Positions 26,511 through 34,909 of a stretch of 36,996 nucleotides of DNA are shown here, one piece after another. Under the pieces are notes generated by a model that was not told where the DNA came from, did no database searches, and saw only the letters and a list, made by a program, of their open reading frames with translations. The first letter of the stretch is position 1; each line of letters begins with the position of its first letter. This DNA comes from Candidatus Anaerobiospirillum pullicola (GTDB lineage Bacteria; Pseudomonadota; Gammaproteobacteria; Enterobacterales; Succinivibrionaceae): NCBI GenBank assembly GCA_018884035.1, contig JAHLFE010000011.1:1-36996 (forward strand). The letters are read 5' to 3'. A program made the translations under genes and the position numbers.

Positions 26511-28589
26511 ATGGCCGGAATCATTGAGGCTAAAGACGGTAAGCTCTACCGCTATTTCGAGGGTCAAACCACCTGCATCGAGCCATGGGGCAAAAACTCT
26601 CTGCGCGTTCGCTCAGTCATGATGGGTTATGACTACAGCACCGATAACTTTGCCCTCAGCATGGACGTGCCAGCGCAATACGCCGCCGGTGAAGCTAACA
26701 AAGACTGCACTATCAAGACGTGGAAAGAGCGCCAAAGTGTAGTCAGCAACTTCCCTGGCGAGAGCTTTATCGACGTCCCTTGCGGCTCCATTACCAATGG
26801 CAAGATCACCGCAACCATTACCGCCGGTGGCAAGATCGTCTTTACTAACAGCGACGGCAAGCTCTTATTAGAAGAGTTTGCGCGCAACCGTCTCGATGGT
26901 CACTCCAAAGACTTAAGCGCTTTAGAGATTGTCGGCCGTGAGTTTATGCCACACCGTGGTGGTGATTTCCAAATCACCGCGCGCTTTGAGCCAAACGCCA
27001 CCGAGCGCATCTACGGTATGGGGCAATACCAGCAGCCATACCTCAACTTAAAAGGCTGCACTTTAGAGCTGGCGCAGCGTAACTCGCAAGCCTCCGTGCC
27101 ATTTATGCTCTCCACCCAAGGCTATGGCTTCCTCTGGAACAACCCAGCCATTGGTAAGGTGACCTTTGCCAAGAACTTAACCGAGTGGGTAGCCTTCTCC
27201 TCAAAGAAGCTCGACTACTGGATTTGCGCTGGCGACACCCCAGCTGAGATCGAAGAGCAATACGCTGCCGTCACTGGCACCGTACCAATGATGCCAGATT
27301 ACGCCATGGGCTTCTGGCAGTGCAAGCTGCGCTACTGCACGCAAGACGAGCTCTTAAATGTAGCCCGTGAGTACAAGAAGCGTGGTCTGCCTATCGATGT
27401 GATCGTGGTGGACTTCTTCCACTGGGAACACCAAGGCGATTGGGACTTTGACCGCACCTACTGGCCTGATCCAGAGGGCATGATCAAAGAGCTCAAGGAC
27501 ATGGGTATTGAGCTCATGGTCTCCATTTGGCCTACGGTAGAAACCGCTTCGGTTAACTTTAAGGATCTCAATGAGCATGGCTACTTAATCCGCACCGAGC
27601 GCGGTGTGCAATACGCCATGGACTTTATGGCTCCTACCATTCACTTTGATGCCACCAACCCAGGGGCACGTGAGTTTGTGTGGAATGTAGCCAAGAAGAA
27701 CTACTACGATCGCGGCGTGCGTATCTTCTGGTTAGACGAAGCCGAGCCAGAGTACAAGGTCTACGACTTTGACCACTTCCGCTACTATGCCGGTTCCAAT
27801 GCGCAAATCGGCAATATGTACCCAGTGATGTACGCCAAGACTTTCTTTGATGGCATGCAGAAAGAGGGTCAAGAGAACATCCTCAATCTGTTGCGCTGCG
27901 CTTGGGCAGGCTCGCAAAAGTATGGCGCCTTAGTGTGGTCGGGTGATATCGGTACTACCTTCGCCTCGATGCGCAACCAAATTGCCGCTGGCTTAAACAT
28001 GGGCTTAGCCGGTATTACGTGGTGGACTACTGATATCGGTGGTTTCCACGGCGGTAATCCAAACGATGAGGCCTATCGTGAGGTCTTTGCCCGTTGGTTT
28101 GAGTGGGGTACCTTCTGCCCAGTGATGCGTGTGCACGGCGATCGTGAGCCACGCCAAGAGCCTGTGGGTACTACTGGCGGCGCCTACTGCTGCTCCGGTG
28201 GCCCTAATGAGGTCTACTCTTATGGCGAGCGCGTCTATGAGATCTGCAAGAAGTACATGGATTACCGCGTCAAGCTCAAGCCATACATCAAGACCATTAT
28301 GGAGGAAGCTCACACTAAGGGCACGCCAGTGATCCGCCCAATGTTCTATGACTTCCCAGAGGATCAGCAAACTTACGAGCATGAGGATCAGCACATGTTT
28401 GGTCCTAACTTGCTGATCGCTCCTGTGTATGAGGCGGGCCAAGAGCAAAAGCAGGTCTACCTGCCTGCTGGCGCTAAGTGGCGCAACATCCACACTAATG
28501 AGGTCTTTGCTGGTGGTCAGACCGTGACAGTAGCGACCCCATTAGAAGTCACCCCAGTCTTTGCTCGCGATGGCTTTGACCTGATCTAA
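26511..28589 (+). CDS. GH31 glycosidase, probable alpha-xylosidase
   Basis: A 692-residue GH31 enzyme distinct from the yicI product. After an N-terminal beta-sandwich, the barrel carries nucleophile Asp409 (RIFWLDEAEPEY) and acid/base Asp479 (WSGDIGTTFASMRNQI). GFWQCKLRY, DFFHWEHQGDWDFD and GITWWTTDIGGFHGG are typical of the bacterial alpha-xylosidase branch with the WLDEAEPE signature. That branch acts on alpha-xylosides such as xyloglucan oligomers, though some members are alpha-glucosidases, so substrate is inferred. There is no signal peptide. I chose ATG 26511 (GAGGA 12 bases upstream) over the 25-codon longer frame. Operator O4 lies upstream, and family 3 repeats flank the gene in opposite orientations. 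Confidence 0.92.
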   Translation: MAGIIEAKDGKLYRYFEGQTTCIEPWGKNSLRVRSVMMGYDYSTDNFALSMDVPAQYAAGEANKDCTIKTWKERQSVVSNFPGESFIDVPCGSITNGKITATITAGGKIVFTNSDGKLLLEEFARNRLDGHSKDLSALEIVGREFMPHRGGDFQITARFEPNATERIYGMGQYQQPYLNLKGCTLELAQRNSQASVPFMLSTQGYGFLWNNPAIGKVTFAKNLTEWVAFSSKKLDYWICAGDTPAEIEEQYAAVTGTVPMMPDYAMGFWQCKLRYCTQDELLNVAREYKKRGLPIDVIVVDFFHWEHQGDWDFDRTYWPDPEGMIKELKDMGIELMVSIWPTVETASVNFKDLNEHGYLIRTERGVQYAMDFMAPTIHFDATNPGAREFVWNVAKKNYYDRGVRIFWLDEAEPEYKVYDFDHFRYYAGSNAQIGNMYPVMYAKTFFDGMQKEGQENILNLLRCAWAGSQKYGALVWSGDIGTTFASMRNQIAAGLNMGLAGITWWTTDIGGFHGGNPNDEAYREVFARWFEWGTFCPVMRVHGDREPRQEPVGTTGGAYCCSGGPNEVYSYGERVYEICKKYMDYRVKLKPYIKTIMEEAHTKGTPVIRPMFYDFPEDQQTYEHEDQHMFGPNLLIAPVYEAGQEQKQVYLPAGAKWRNIHTNEVFAGGQTVTVATPLEVTPVFARDGFDLI

Positions 28590-28629
28590 GCTAAGCACTA
28601 CCTACAGCTAGGAATGCGTAAGCGCATAA

Positions 28630-28766
28630 ATGACGGATAAGGGGCGGTGTGATAGCAAATACACACCTCGAGATGAATAGTGCATGTGAGTCTCAGCTTA
28701 TCTTGAGACGATGCACCATGATTCCCCTAAAGTCCGTCATCTATTAAGCCTGTCGTTTCTTTCAGT
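28630..28766 (+). repeat. Dispersed repeat family 3, copy 3c
   Basis: This copy has inverted ends: ATGACGGATAAGGGG near 28630 and CCCCTAAAGTCCGTCAT near 28725. Inside is ACACCTCGAGATGAATAGTG, shared with copy 3d. Confidence 0.7.
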
Positions 28767-28989
28767 GTTAGCCCCAGCCACTCCAGCCACAGAAGAAAGA
28801 AGAGGCTGCCGACAAAAAGCGTTACCTTAGAGCTTTGAGCTGGTCACGCTGTAGGTGCTTATGTGCTGTATGTGCTGTAGGAAGTGTTCACTGCTAACAA
28901 GTTTCTGCACCGCTATATGGACTCAACATAGACCATGTAGCGGCGTCATGGTGCTAAGGAAGGAGTGATCTCATAGGTGAGGTATAAAA

Positions 28990-29110
28990 GGTTGCGTGCT
29001 GGTACTTGCCACACCTCGAGATAAATAGTGCAGGCAAGCCTGAGCCTATCTTAAGGTTGGACACTCACTGGCCTTAAACTCCGTCATCTATTGCGTCAGT
29101 CGTTCCTCAG
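28990..29110 (+). repeat. Dispersed repeat family 3, copy 3d
   Basis: It shares CACACCTCGAGAT, AATAGTGCA, CTATCTTAAGG-like and ACTCCGTCATCTATT blocks with 3c and, inverted, with 3a. Confidence 0.7.
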
Positions 29111-29191
29111 CCTACGATCTGCTTCAAGATACCAAGACAACATGCTACATGCTCAAGCGCGGAGCAGATCACGTGAGGAGTTTACTCAAAA

Positions 29192-31165
29192 ATGATTTAC
29201 CACGTTTGCCAACAGGGCGGCTGCGATTGCAACGACGGCTCAGAGCAACATCCATTTGCCACCATTAACCACGCTGCACAGTTAGCGCTGCCAGGCGACA
29301 CCGTGCTGGTGCACTCTGGCGTCTACCGTGAGTGCGTGCAACCACGCTGGGGTGGCCGCTCCAACACCAATCGCATCACCTACAAGGCTGCTCCTAATGC
29401 CAAGGTCGTGATTAAGGGCTCTGAGGTGGTGACCGGCTGGCAAGAGGCAAACTTAGAAGGCGCCTCTGTCCCTGTCTTTAAGGTAGTACTCGACAACAAG
29501 GTCTTTGGTAACTACAACCCTTACAAGACCATCTTAAGTGGCGACTGGCTGATGGATCCATGGCCACACTGCCTGCACACTGGCGACGTGTACTTTGATG
29601 GCAAGTCCCTGTACGAAGCCACGAGCTTAGACGAGCTGAAGAATCCAAAAGAGCGCCTCACTGGCCCTTGCTCCGATTGGTGCGGCCCTTCTGAGATCAT
29701 TCCTCACAGCGAGCGCACTGTTTATCAGTGGTTTGCTGAAGTAGATGACAAGGCTGGTACCACCACCATCTACGCTTACTTTGGTGATTACACCGTACAC
29801 GAGCTGCCTGCGCACACCATTGAGATCAATGTGCGTGAGTGCTGCTTTGCGCCAAATCAGGTAAACACCAACTACATCACCGTAAGCGGCTTTGAAATGT
29901 GCCATGCTGCTACCCAGTGGGCTCCACCTACCGGCGTGCAACGCGGCATGATCGACACCTACTGGTCAAAGGGCTGGCTCATTGAGTACTGCGATCTGCA
30001 CGATGTGAAGACCTCCGCTATTTCCCTCGGTAAGGAAATCAGCACCGGTGACAATGAGGCTATTCGCTTTAAGCGCAAGCCTGGCTACCAGAAGCAATTA
30101 GAGGACGTCTTTAAGGGCATCAAGCGTGGCTGGAGCATGGAGCTGGTAGGCTCGCATGAGATTCACCACTGTGTTTTCCATGATTGCGGGCAAAATGGTG
30201 TGGTGGGCCACATGGGCTGCATCCACTCCAACATCCACCACAACCACTTCTACAACGTGGCGATGAAGCATGAGTACTTTGGCCACGAGATCGCTGGTAT
30301 CAAGCTGCATGCGGCTATTGACACCCAGATTCACCACAACGAGTTCCATGACTGCACCTTAGGCATCTGGCTCGACTGGGAAGCTCAAGGCACGCGGGTG
30401 TCGCACAACGTGTTCTATGAGAACTACCGTGATCTCATGATCGAAGTGACCCATGGCCCATGCTTAGTGGACAACAACATCTTTGCCTCGGAGTACAACT
30501 TCGACAATGTAGCTCAGGGCACGGCTCTCATCAACAACCTCTTTGCGGGCACCACTCGCCACTTAGCGGTGTTAAATCGCTCCACCCCATACCACCTGCC
30601 ACACTCCACTGATGTCGCGGGCTATGCCTTAGTGTACTCGGGTGATGATCGCGTCTATGGCAACTACTACTTAGGTGGTGTTGCTGGCCGTAATGAGCTC
30701 TCGCAGTGCGGTACTGCTTTCTACGATGGTCACTGCGCCTCTTATGAGGAATACCACGAGAAGGCTCTTGCTACAGGACGTGATGATGTTGAGGCCTTTG
30801 AGCAGATCAAGGATCCGGTCTACATCAACTACAACGTCTACCTCAAGGACGCTCCGGCCTTTGCCCGTGAGGAGACTAAGGTTTTAAGCTCGCACAACCC
30901 AAGCTTAAAGGTCTATCGTGACGTGCACGGCCTGCAAGTGGAGATGGAGGTGACTGCGGAGATGCTGAGCATCACCTTCCCTGCTTTAGACACGGCTGCT
31001 TTAGGTGAGACGCGCTTAAGTGAGGAAGCCTACGAGAATCCAGATGGCACGCCACTTATTATCGACACTGACTTAAAGGATCAGCCACGTGATGTTAAGG
31101 CTTGCCATGTGGGCCCATTAGAGGGCTTAACTGTTGGCCACAACAAGGTCAAGATCTGGAACTAA
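29192..31165 (+). CDS. Beta-xylosidase, GH120 (XylC-like)
   Basis: A 657-residue right-handed parallel beta-helix enzyme. It agrees with Thermoanaerobacterium XylC, the founding GH120 enzyme, as I remember it: the GDTVLVHSGVYRE start of the helix, NPYKTILSGDWL, HAATQWAPPT, WSKGWLIEYCDLHD, GHEIAGIKLHAAIDTQIHHN, WLDWEAQGTRVS and the PYHLPHSTDVAG block. The catalytic nucleophile is expected at Asp395 (GIWLDWEAQG) and the acid/base at Glu418 (LMIEVTHGP). The enzyme releases xylose from xylo-oligosaccharides. There is no signal peptide, so action is cytoplasmic. ATG 29192 has GAGGAG 11 bases upstream. A terminator follows at 31296. It duplicates the GH43 activity in a different fold; GH120 is an uncommon family. 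Confidence 0.93.
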   Translation: MIYHVCQQGGCDCNDGSEQHPFATINHAAQLALPGDTVLVHSGVYRECVQPRWGGRSNTNRITYKAAPNAKVVIKGSEVVTGWQEANLEGASVPVFKVVLDNKVFGNYNPYKTILSGDWLMDPWPHCLHTGDVYFDGKSLYEATSLDELKNPKERLTGPCSDWCGPSEIIPHSERTVYQWFAEVDDKAGTTTIYAYFGDYTVHELPAHTIEINVRECCFAPNQVNTNYITVSGFEMCHAATQWAPPTGVQRGMIDTYWSKGWLIEYCDLHDVKTSAISLGKEISTGDNEAIRFKRKPGYQKQLEDVFKGIKRGWSMELVGSHEIHHCVFHDCGQNGVVGHMGCIHSNIHHNHFYNVAMKHEYFGHEIAGIKLHAAIDTQIHHNEFHDCTLGIWLDWEAQGTRVSHNVFYENYRDLMIEVTHGPCLVDNNIFASEYNFDNVAQGTALINNLFAGTTRHLAVLNRSTPYHLPHSTDVAGYALVYSGDDRVYGNYYLGGVAGRNELSQCGTAFYDGHCASYEEYHEKALATGRDDVEAFEQIKDPVYINYNVYLKDAPAFAREETKVLSSHNPSLKVYRDVHGLQVEMEVTAEMLSITFPALDTAALGETRLSEEAYENPDGTPLIIDTDLKDQPRDVKACHVGPLEGLTVGHNKVKIWN

Positions 31166-31232
31166 GCCCACGGTGGCAGTCACCACGCGTCATGCCCGCG
31201 CCGCCGGTTAACGCGGGGTGCTGCCCTGTAAA

Positions 31233-31254
31233 GGCCATGGCCATGGCCATGGCC
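31233..31254. repeat. GGCCAT tandem tract
   Basis: Three and a half tandem copies of the self-complementary-rich hexamer GGCCAT after GH120. It can form alternative short hairpins. Confidence 0.8.
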
Positions 31255-31295
31255 AAACAGCATTAACATACACCACGGCGTTTTGCGCCGCATCG

Positions 31296-31322
31296 GCCTC
31301 AGCCTTGTGCTGGGGCTTTTTG
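31296..31322 (+). terminator. Rho-independent terminator of GH120
   Basis: GCCTCAG pairs with CTGGGGC (one G:U) and is followed by TTTTTGTT, 130 bp past the GH120 stop. A smaller CGGCG/CGCCG hairpin precedes it at 31277-31291. Confidence 0.75.
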
Positions 31323-31373
31323 TTATGAGCCCCTATAGGTGCTAAGCTATAGGCCTACTCTCCATAAACGAAT

Positions 31374-31784
31374 AGAGCGCTTTTCCCTCTTTCCCTTTCC
31401 CTTTTTCTCTTGTTCCTGCACTGTATTTTCCTCGATGTTATTGGCTTAAAATCGGGCTTTGAGGAGGGTTTAAGCCCCTTACCACGAACTTAACACCTCC
31501 ACCACGGCTTTATGTTGCTCTTGGTGTGCCTCCCTGCCCTGTGGATATTAGTGCTGTAAGTGGCAGCTATAGCGCTTACAAGCTGGTTTGGCGCATCTTA
31601 ATCACACTGAGGGCTAAGTTGCTGACGCTCTGAGTTGAGCTGTCAGATCTTAGGTTCGCGGGTATGAGTTCAGCATCCTTGATGCGGAAAACTGATAGGG
31701 AACAGCAAGCGTCGCTACCGCGACGTATCTCTGCGGTAGGTTAATGGCAAGTAGCTGTGCTCACACAGGGGAAAAACGACCTCT
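31374..31784 (+). repeat. Structured repeat family 1, copy E, interrupted
   Basis: The left end AGAGCGCTTTTCCC and right end GGGGAAAAACG are inverted. Hairpin 1 (GGCTTAAA/TTTAAGCC) and hairpin 2 (CGTCGCTACCGCGACG) are perfect but separated by about 200 bp of foreign sequence, 31481-31680, with CCTT at both junctions. The poly-pyrimidine stretch after the left end is also expanded. Confidence 0.88.
31481..31680. mobile_element. Insertion nested in repeat copy E
   Basis: About 200 bp lie between the two halves of copy E and are absent from the other five copies. CCTT occurs at each junction (31477-31480 and 31677-31680), as a short target duplication would. The ends (GAACTTA and TGAGTTC) are only loosely inverted. 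No coding capacity. Confidence 0.55.
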
Positions 31785-31827
31785 AAACGCCCCCACACTC
31801 AGCACTACTCTCTAGGAGATGCCGCGT

Positions 31828-32466
31828 ATGGCCCATCAAATTCAGCAGATACGCCACCGTTTTTATCCAAAGCTCTCGGTTTGGCGTGGCAACTACCAAC
31901 ACGGCAGCTGGCTTTTGAATTTCCTTGCGCTCTTAGATAACTTACCGAGCAAAACCCCGCAGCAAGATGAGGCCAAAGCTGAAGCCTTTACTGCCTTATG
32001 GCAAGCGGCCTTACCTTTTATCGATGATGCCAACTTTTTCAGCAGACGCCAGAGCAGCAACCAGCAAGAACGTGAAAAGTGGTATGAGCAGATTGCGCAG
32101 GCTCATGACATCGGCTTTACTGCTGCTCCTGTATCCGCCTTTGCGCATTATGTACTCAATAAGCGCAAAGGTACGATGACTTACGAGGAAGCTTGCCACT
32201 ATCTCCAATCTGAGGAAGAGGCCATCTTTGGGCAACTGCAATGGCAAAACGATGCGGATGTGAACAAAATTAGACTCTATCTTGAGCGACTGCACGCTCT
32301 AAGAACACGGGTAAGCCAGATGACTGAATTAGTGGCCATGGACACCAAGTTCGAGGCAGCTGATTGTACAGGTGGCTTTGCTTACATCTTTGCCCCACGC
32401 AAGCTCCTCCAAGAGTTTTACGACCATTACGCTTATGAGACTACCTTCTGTCTGCGAGCAGACTGA
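31828..32466 (+). CDS. Protein of unknown function
   Basis: A 212-residue soluble, mostly helical protein. I do not recognise its family. It starts MAHQIQQIRHRFYPKLSVWR, is rich in Gln, Ala, Phe and Tyr, has a charged central helix (QQEREKWYEQIAQAHD) and a C-terminal stretch FAYIFAPRKLLQEFYDHYAY. No signal peptide, membrane helix or metal motif is seen. I prefer ATG 31828, 9 bases after AGGAG; the ATG at 31819 touches that site. It is followed 186 bp later by an ADP-ribosylglycohydrolase on the same strand, so they could be co-transcribed. Structured repeat copy E ends 44 bp before it and may supply or lie next to its promoter. Confidence 0.75.
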   Translation: MAHQIQQIRHRFYPKLSVWRGNYQHGSWLLNFLALLDNLPSKTPQQDEAKAEAFTALWQAALPFIDDANFFSRRQSSNQQEREKWYEQIAQAHDIGFTAAPVSAFAHYVLNKRKGTMTYEEACHYLQSEEEAIFGQLQWQNDADVNKIRLYLERLHALRTRVSQMTELVAMDTKFEAADCTGGFAYIFAPRKLLQEFYDHYAYETTFCLRAD

Positions 32467-32652
32467 TTGCTGCTACATTTAGTGCCTTAACCTGTCTCAC
32501 CTGCTGCCCCTGCAGCAAGGGCCTCTTGCAGCTTATGACCGCCTCGCGCGAGAGGCACAGCCAGCTGTACTCTGAAAGTTACGCCAGTCGCTCTGCCCCC
32601 TTTGCGGCTAATGGAGCCGTCAGGCACTTTATGGTTAACACGGAGCAATACC

Positions 32653-33537
32653 ATGATCGGTGCCATTGTCGGTGATATCGTCGGCTCGCGCTTTGAGCTC
32701 ACCAACGCCACTACTTTTGACTTTGCGCTCTTTAGCTCTGAGTGCCATTTCACTGATGACACCGTGATGACGCTGGCGATTGCCTCGGCCTTACAGCGCG
32801 CCCTTGGATCTGTCGCTGATACCTCCTTACAAAGCAACACGGCGCTCTACACTATCGTGGCTAATGAGGCAATACAGGCCATGCAGCATTTAGGGCAGCT
32901 CTATCCTGACTGTGGCTTTGGTGCCAGTTTTAGAAAATGGCTACGCAGTCCTCAGCCGCAGCCCTATAACAGCTGTGGTAATGGCGCTGCCATGCGCGTC
33001 AGTGCCTGTGCTTATGCCGCTGCGACTCTTGCAGAGGTTAAAGCCCTGAGTACGGCGGTCACCGCCGTTACCCACAACCATCCTGAAGGGCTTAAAGGAG
33101 CAGAGGCCACTGCCGTCGCCATCTTTTTAGCGCGACAGGGCTACAGCAAAGAGCAACTGCGCTCATATCTGCGTGCACACTACTACCCACTGAACTTCAC
33201 CTTAGAGCAGCTTAGACCACACTACCACTTTGATGCCACCTGCCAAGGTAGTGTGCCGCAAGCGCTGCAGGCCTTTTTCGAGGGTGAGGATTTTGTCGAC
33301 ACCCTAAGGAAAGCCGTATATCTGGGTGGTGACAGCGACACCATTGCTGCCATTGCAGGGAGCATTGCCGAGGCTTTCTATGGTGGGGTACCAAAGGAGC
33401 TCCGTGCTACAGCCTGTGGCTTTTTAGATCAGCGCCTCATGAGGATACTACTGGACTTTGAGGCGGCTTTTCCCTGCTCCCGCTTTGCAGCGCCCGCCCC
33501 TGCTCACCCTGCTAACTCCGATCATGACTCTAAGTAA
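32653..33537 (+). CDS. ADP-ribosylglycohydrolase family protein
   Basis: A 294-residue all-helical protein of the DraG/ARH family. It starts MIGAIVGDIVGSRFE. The two metal-binding signatures are complete: TDDT at 34-37 (Asp35, Asp36) and GGDSDT at 225-230 (Asp227, Asp229), which hold the pair of Mg or Mn ions. SCGNGAAMR at 107-115 is the conserved middle motif. Members remove ADP-ribose from arginine or other groups of proteins, or from small molecules; the target cannot be read from the sequence. I chose ATG 32653, with CGGAG 8 bases upstream, because the longer frame adds 17 unrelated residues. No ADP-ribosyltransferase is recognisable nearby. The C-terminus ends in a Pro/Ala-rich tail. Confidence 0.92.
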   Translation: MIGAIVGDIVGSRFELTNATTFDFALFSSECHFTDDTVMTLAIASALQRALGSVADTSLQSNTALYTIVANEAIQAMQHLGQLYPDCGFGASFRKWLRSPQPQPYNSCGNGAAMRVSACAYAAATLAEVKALSTAVTAVTHNHPEGLKGAEATAVAIFLARQGYSKEQLRSYLRAHYYPLNFTLEQLRPHYHFDATCQGSVPQALQAFFEGEDFVDTLRKAVYLGGDSDTIAAIAGSIAEAFYGGVPKELRATACGFLDQRLMRILLDFEAAFPCSRFAAPAPAHPANSDHDSK

Positions 33538-33595
33538 GAGCCCCTAACAGCTACTAACAGATTCTAACGATCCCCTCATCTTTCGCCCAGTGCGA

Positions 33596-33755
33596 TCGAC
33601 TACCACTTTGAGATAGTTGGTTACTACCCACTCAACTGTCATCGTGCTTTCTGCCCTGTTTATGCCTCTGGTAAGGCGAAATTACCACAGAGAGCTTGTG
33701 TGTAATGGCAGTTACCATGGCAGAGGCGGCTGAGGGTTGTTGGGCAGTGTGGTAG
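33596..33755 (+). repeat. Dispersed repeat family 4, copy 2
   Basis: The counterpart of 25574-25735 in the same orientation, with blocks CAACTGTCATCGTGC, TTCTGCCC and AATTACCAC. More diverged in the right half. Confidence 0.6.
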
Positions 33756-33770
33756 GAAGCAGCAACGTAG

Positions 33771-33915
33771 GTCACCTAAAAAGCGCCTCACGACAACCTT
33801 ATCTCGAGAGTAGCGCCTCAGCAATACCAAATCTCAGGGTAAAACACCTGCTTGTATGCAGTTACCGCCTCTGGGCTTTGCTTTTTGAGATACTCTCTCT
33901 GCAAAGCTCCCACTA
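33771..33915 (-). repeat. Dispersed repeat family 5, copy 2 (empty site)
   Basis: It matches 24230-24365 and extends left across the point where the other copy carries the MITE-like element; here CACC-TAA-AAAGCGCC is uninterrupted. On the minus strand it can encode a short tail ending AYKQVFYPEIWYC. Confidence 0.65.
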
Positions 33916-34040
33916 ACGAGCGCTTCTTTCCCCTTGGGCTTACCTCTCTTGTATCACCACAGAGCCTTACTTCCCCCTGTTCTGTACAGCGCCCGTTCCA
34001 CACCGCCACGCCCGAGCGCCAGCGTGACATGACCGCGTGC

Positions 34041-34829
34041 TTACTCGTACCACAGAGGCCCCATATCGGCCTCACGCTGTGGCAGGTGCCAGTGATCCTC
34101 ATAAGTCACATGCACAAGGTATAAGCCCTCAGCCTGTGCCGTTGGGCCAGCTAAGTCACGATTCTTGGCAGCAAAGACCTCTTGCAGCCACGCCTTGTCC
34201 TTTTCGCCATTACCAATAAGAAGCAGCGAGCCTACTAAGTTACGCACCATATGGTGTAAAAAGGCATTGGCCTGCACATCAAAGATGATAAAGCGTCCGC
34301 GACGCTGCACATGTAAAAAGTGCAGATTGCGCATGGAGTGTGGATTCTCATCTTGGGACGACTTAAACGAAGCAAAGTCATTCTCGCCTAAGAGGATCTG
34401 TGCTGCCTTATCCATACGTGCGACATCATACTCACCACGATACCAAGAGACGCCAGCGCGCATGATGGCAGGGCGGTAATCGCTATTTTGCATGATATAG
34501 CGATAGCGACGAGCACGAGCCGAAAAGCGCGCATGAAAGTCATCGGGCACATGTAGCGCCCACGTAATGGCGATGTCATCTGGTAAGAAGCGGTTGGTGC
34601 CTAAGATCCACGCCCGATCCGGACGCTCCTTGGTGACATCAAAATGAATCACCTGTCCTGTGGCACTGACACCGGCGTCGGTACGACCGGCGCACTTTAG
34701 CTCGATCTGCTCATCTGCCACTTGCGAGATGGCGCGCTCCAACTCATTTTGCACCGCAGGCAAATGCTTTTGGCGCTGGAAACCCGCATACTTCCAGCCC
34801 GCATACTCCACTCCCATGGCAATGCGCAT
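34041..34829 (-). CDS. truA: tRNA pseudouridine synthase A
   Basis: A 262-residue TruA, colinear with the E. coli enzyme. The catalytic Asp51 lies in CAGRTDAGVSATGQVIHFD. Other conserved blocks are DDFHARFSARARRYRYI (about 96-112), the ENDFASFK stretch, and NAFLHHMVRNLVGSLL near 190. It converts uridines 38-40 of the tRNA anticodon arm to pseudouridine. ATG 34829 has GGAG 9 bases upstream. It is separate from the usual asd/dedA/accD neighbours seen in enteric bacteria. No clear terminator was found downstream. Confidence 0.96.
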   Translation of the reverse strand: MRIAMGVEYAGWKYAGFQRQKHLPAVQNELERAISQVADEQIELKCAGRTDAGVSATGQVIHFDVTKERPDRAWILGTNRFLPDDIAITWALHVPDDFHARFSARARRYRYIMQNSDYRPAIMRAGVSWYRGEYDVARMDKAAQILLGENDFASFKSSQDENPHSMRNLHFLHVQRRGRFIIFDVQANAFLHHMVRNLVGSLLLIGNGEKDKAWLQEVFAAKNRDLAGPTAQAEGLYLVHVTYEDHWHLPQREADMGPLWYE

Positions 34830-34909
34830 GAGTCTTAATCTCCACTACTTGGTGTTAACCACAGAAAACAAAGTCCACTGACCACAACCTGAGGCTGTGC
34901 TAAGCGGGC

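Larger units (their letters stand above)
28590..29191. other. 602-bp spacer with two family 3 repeats
   Basis: It contains copies 3c and 3d in direct orientation. No operator of the O1-O4 type is present before GH120, so GH120 may be read through from GH31 or regulated differently. Confidence 0.55.
33538..34040. other. 503-bp spacer made of repeats
   Basis: Almost the whole spacer is family 4 copy 2 followed by family 5 copy 2. No gene is evident. Confidence 0.55.

Noticed and set aside
28005..28493. 162-codon minus-strand frame
   Set aside because: Lies wholly antisense to the second GH31 gene and reflects its codon bias.
31828..32466. ADP-ribosyltransferase identity for the unknown protein
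   Set aside because: VWRG near the start recalls the R of R-S-E transferases, but no S-T-S or E-x-E motif follows.
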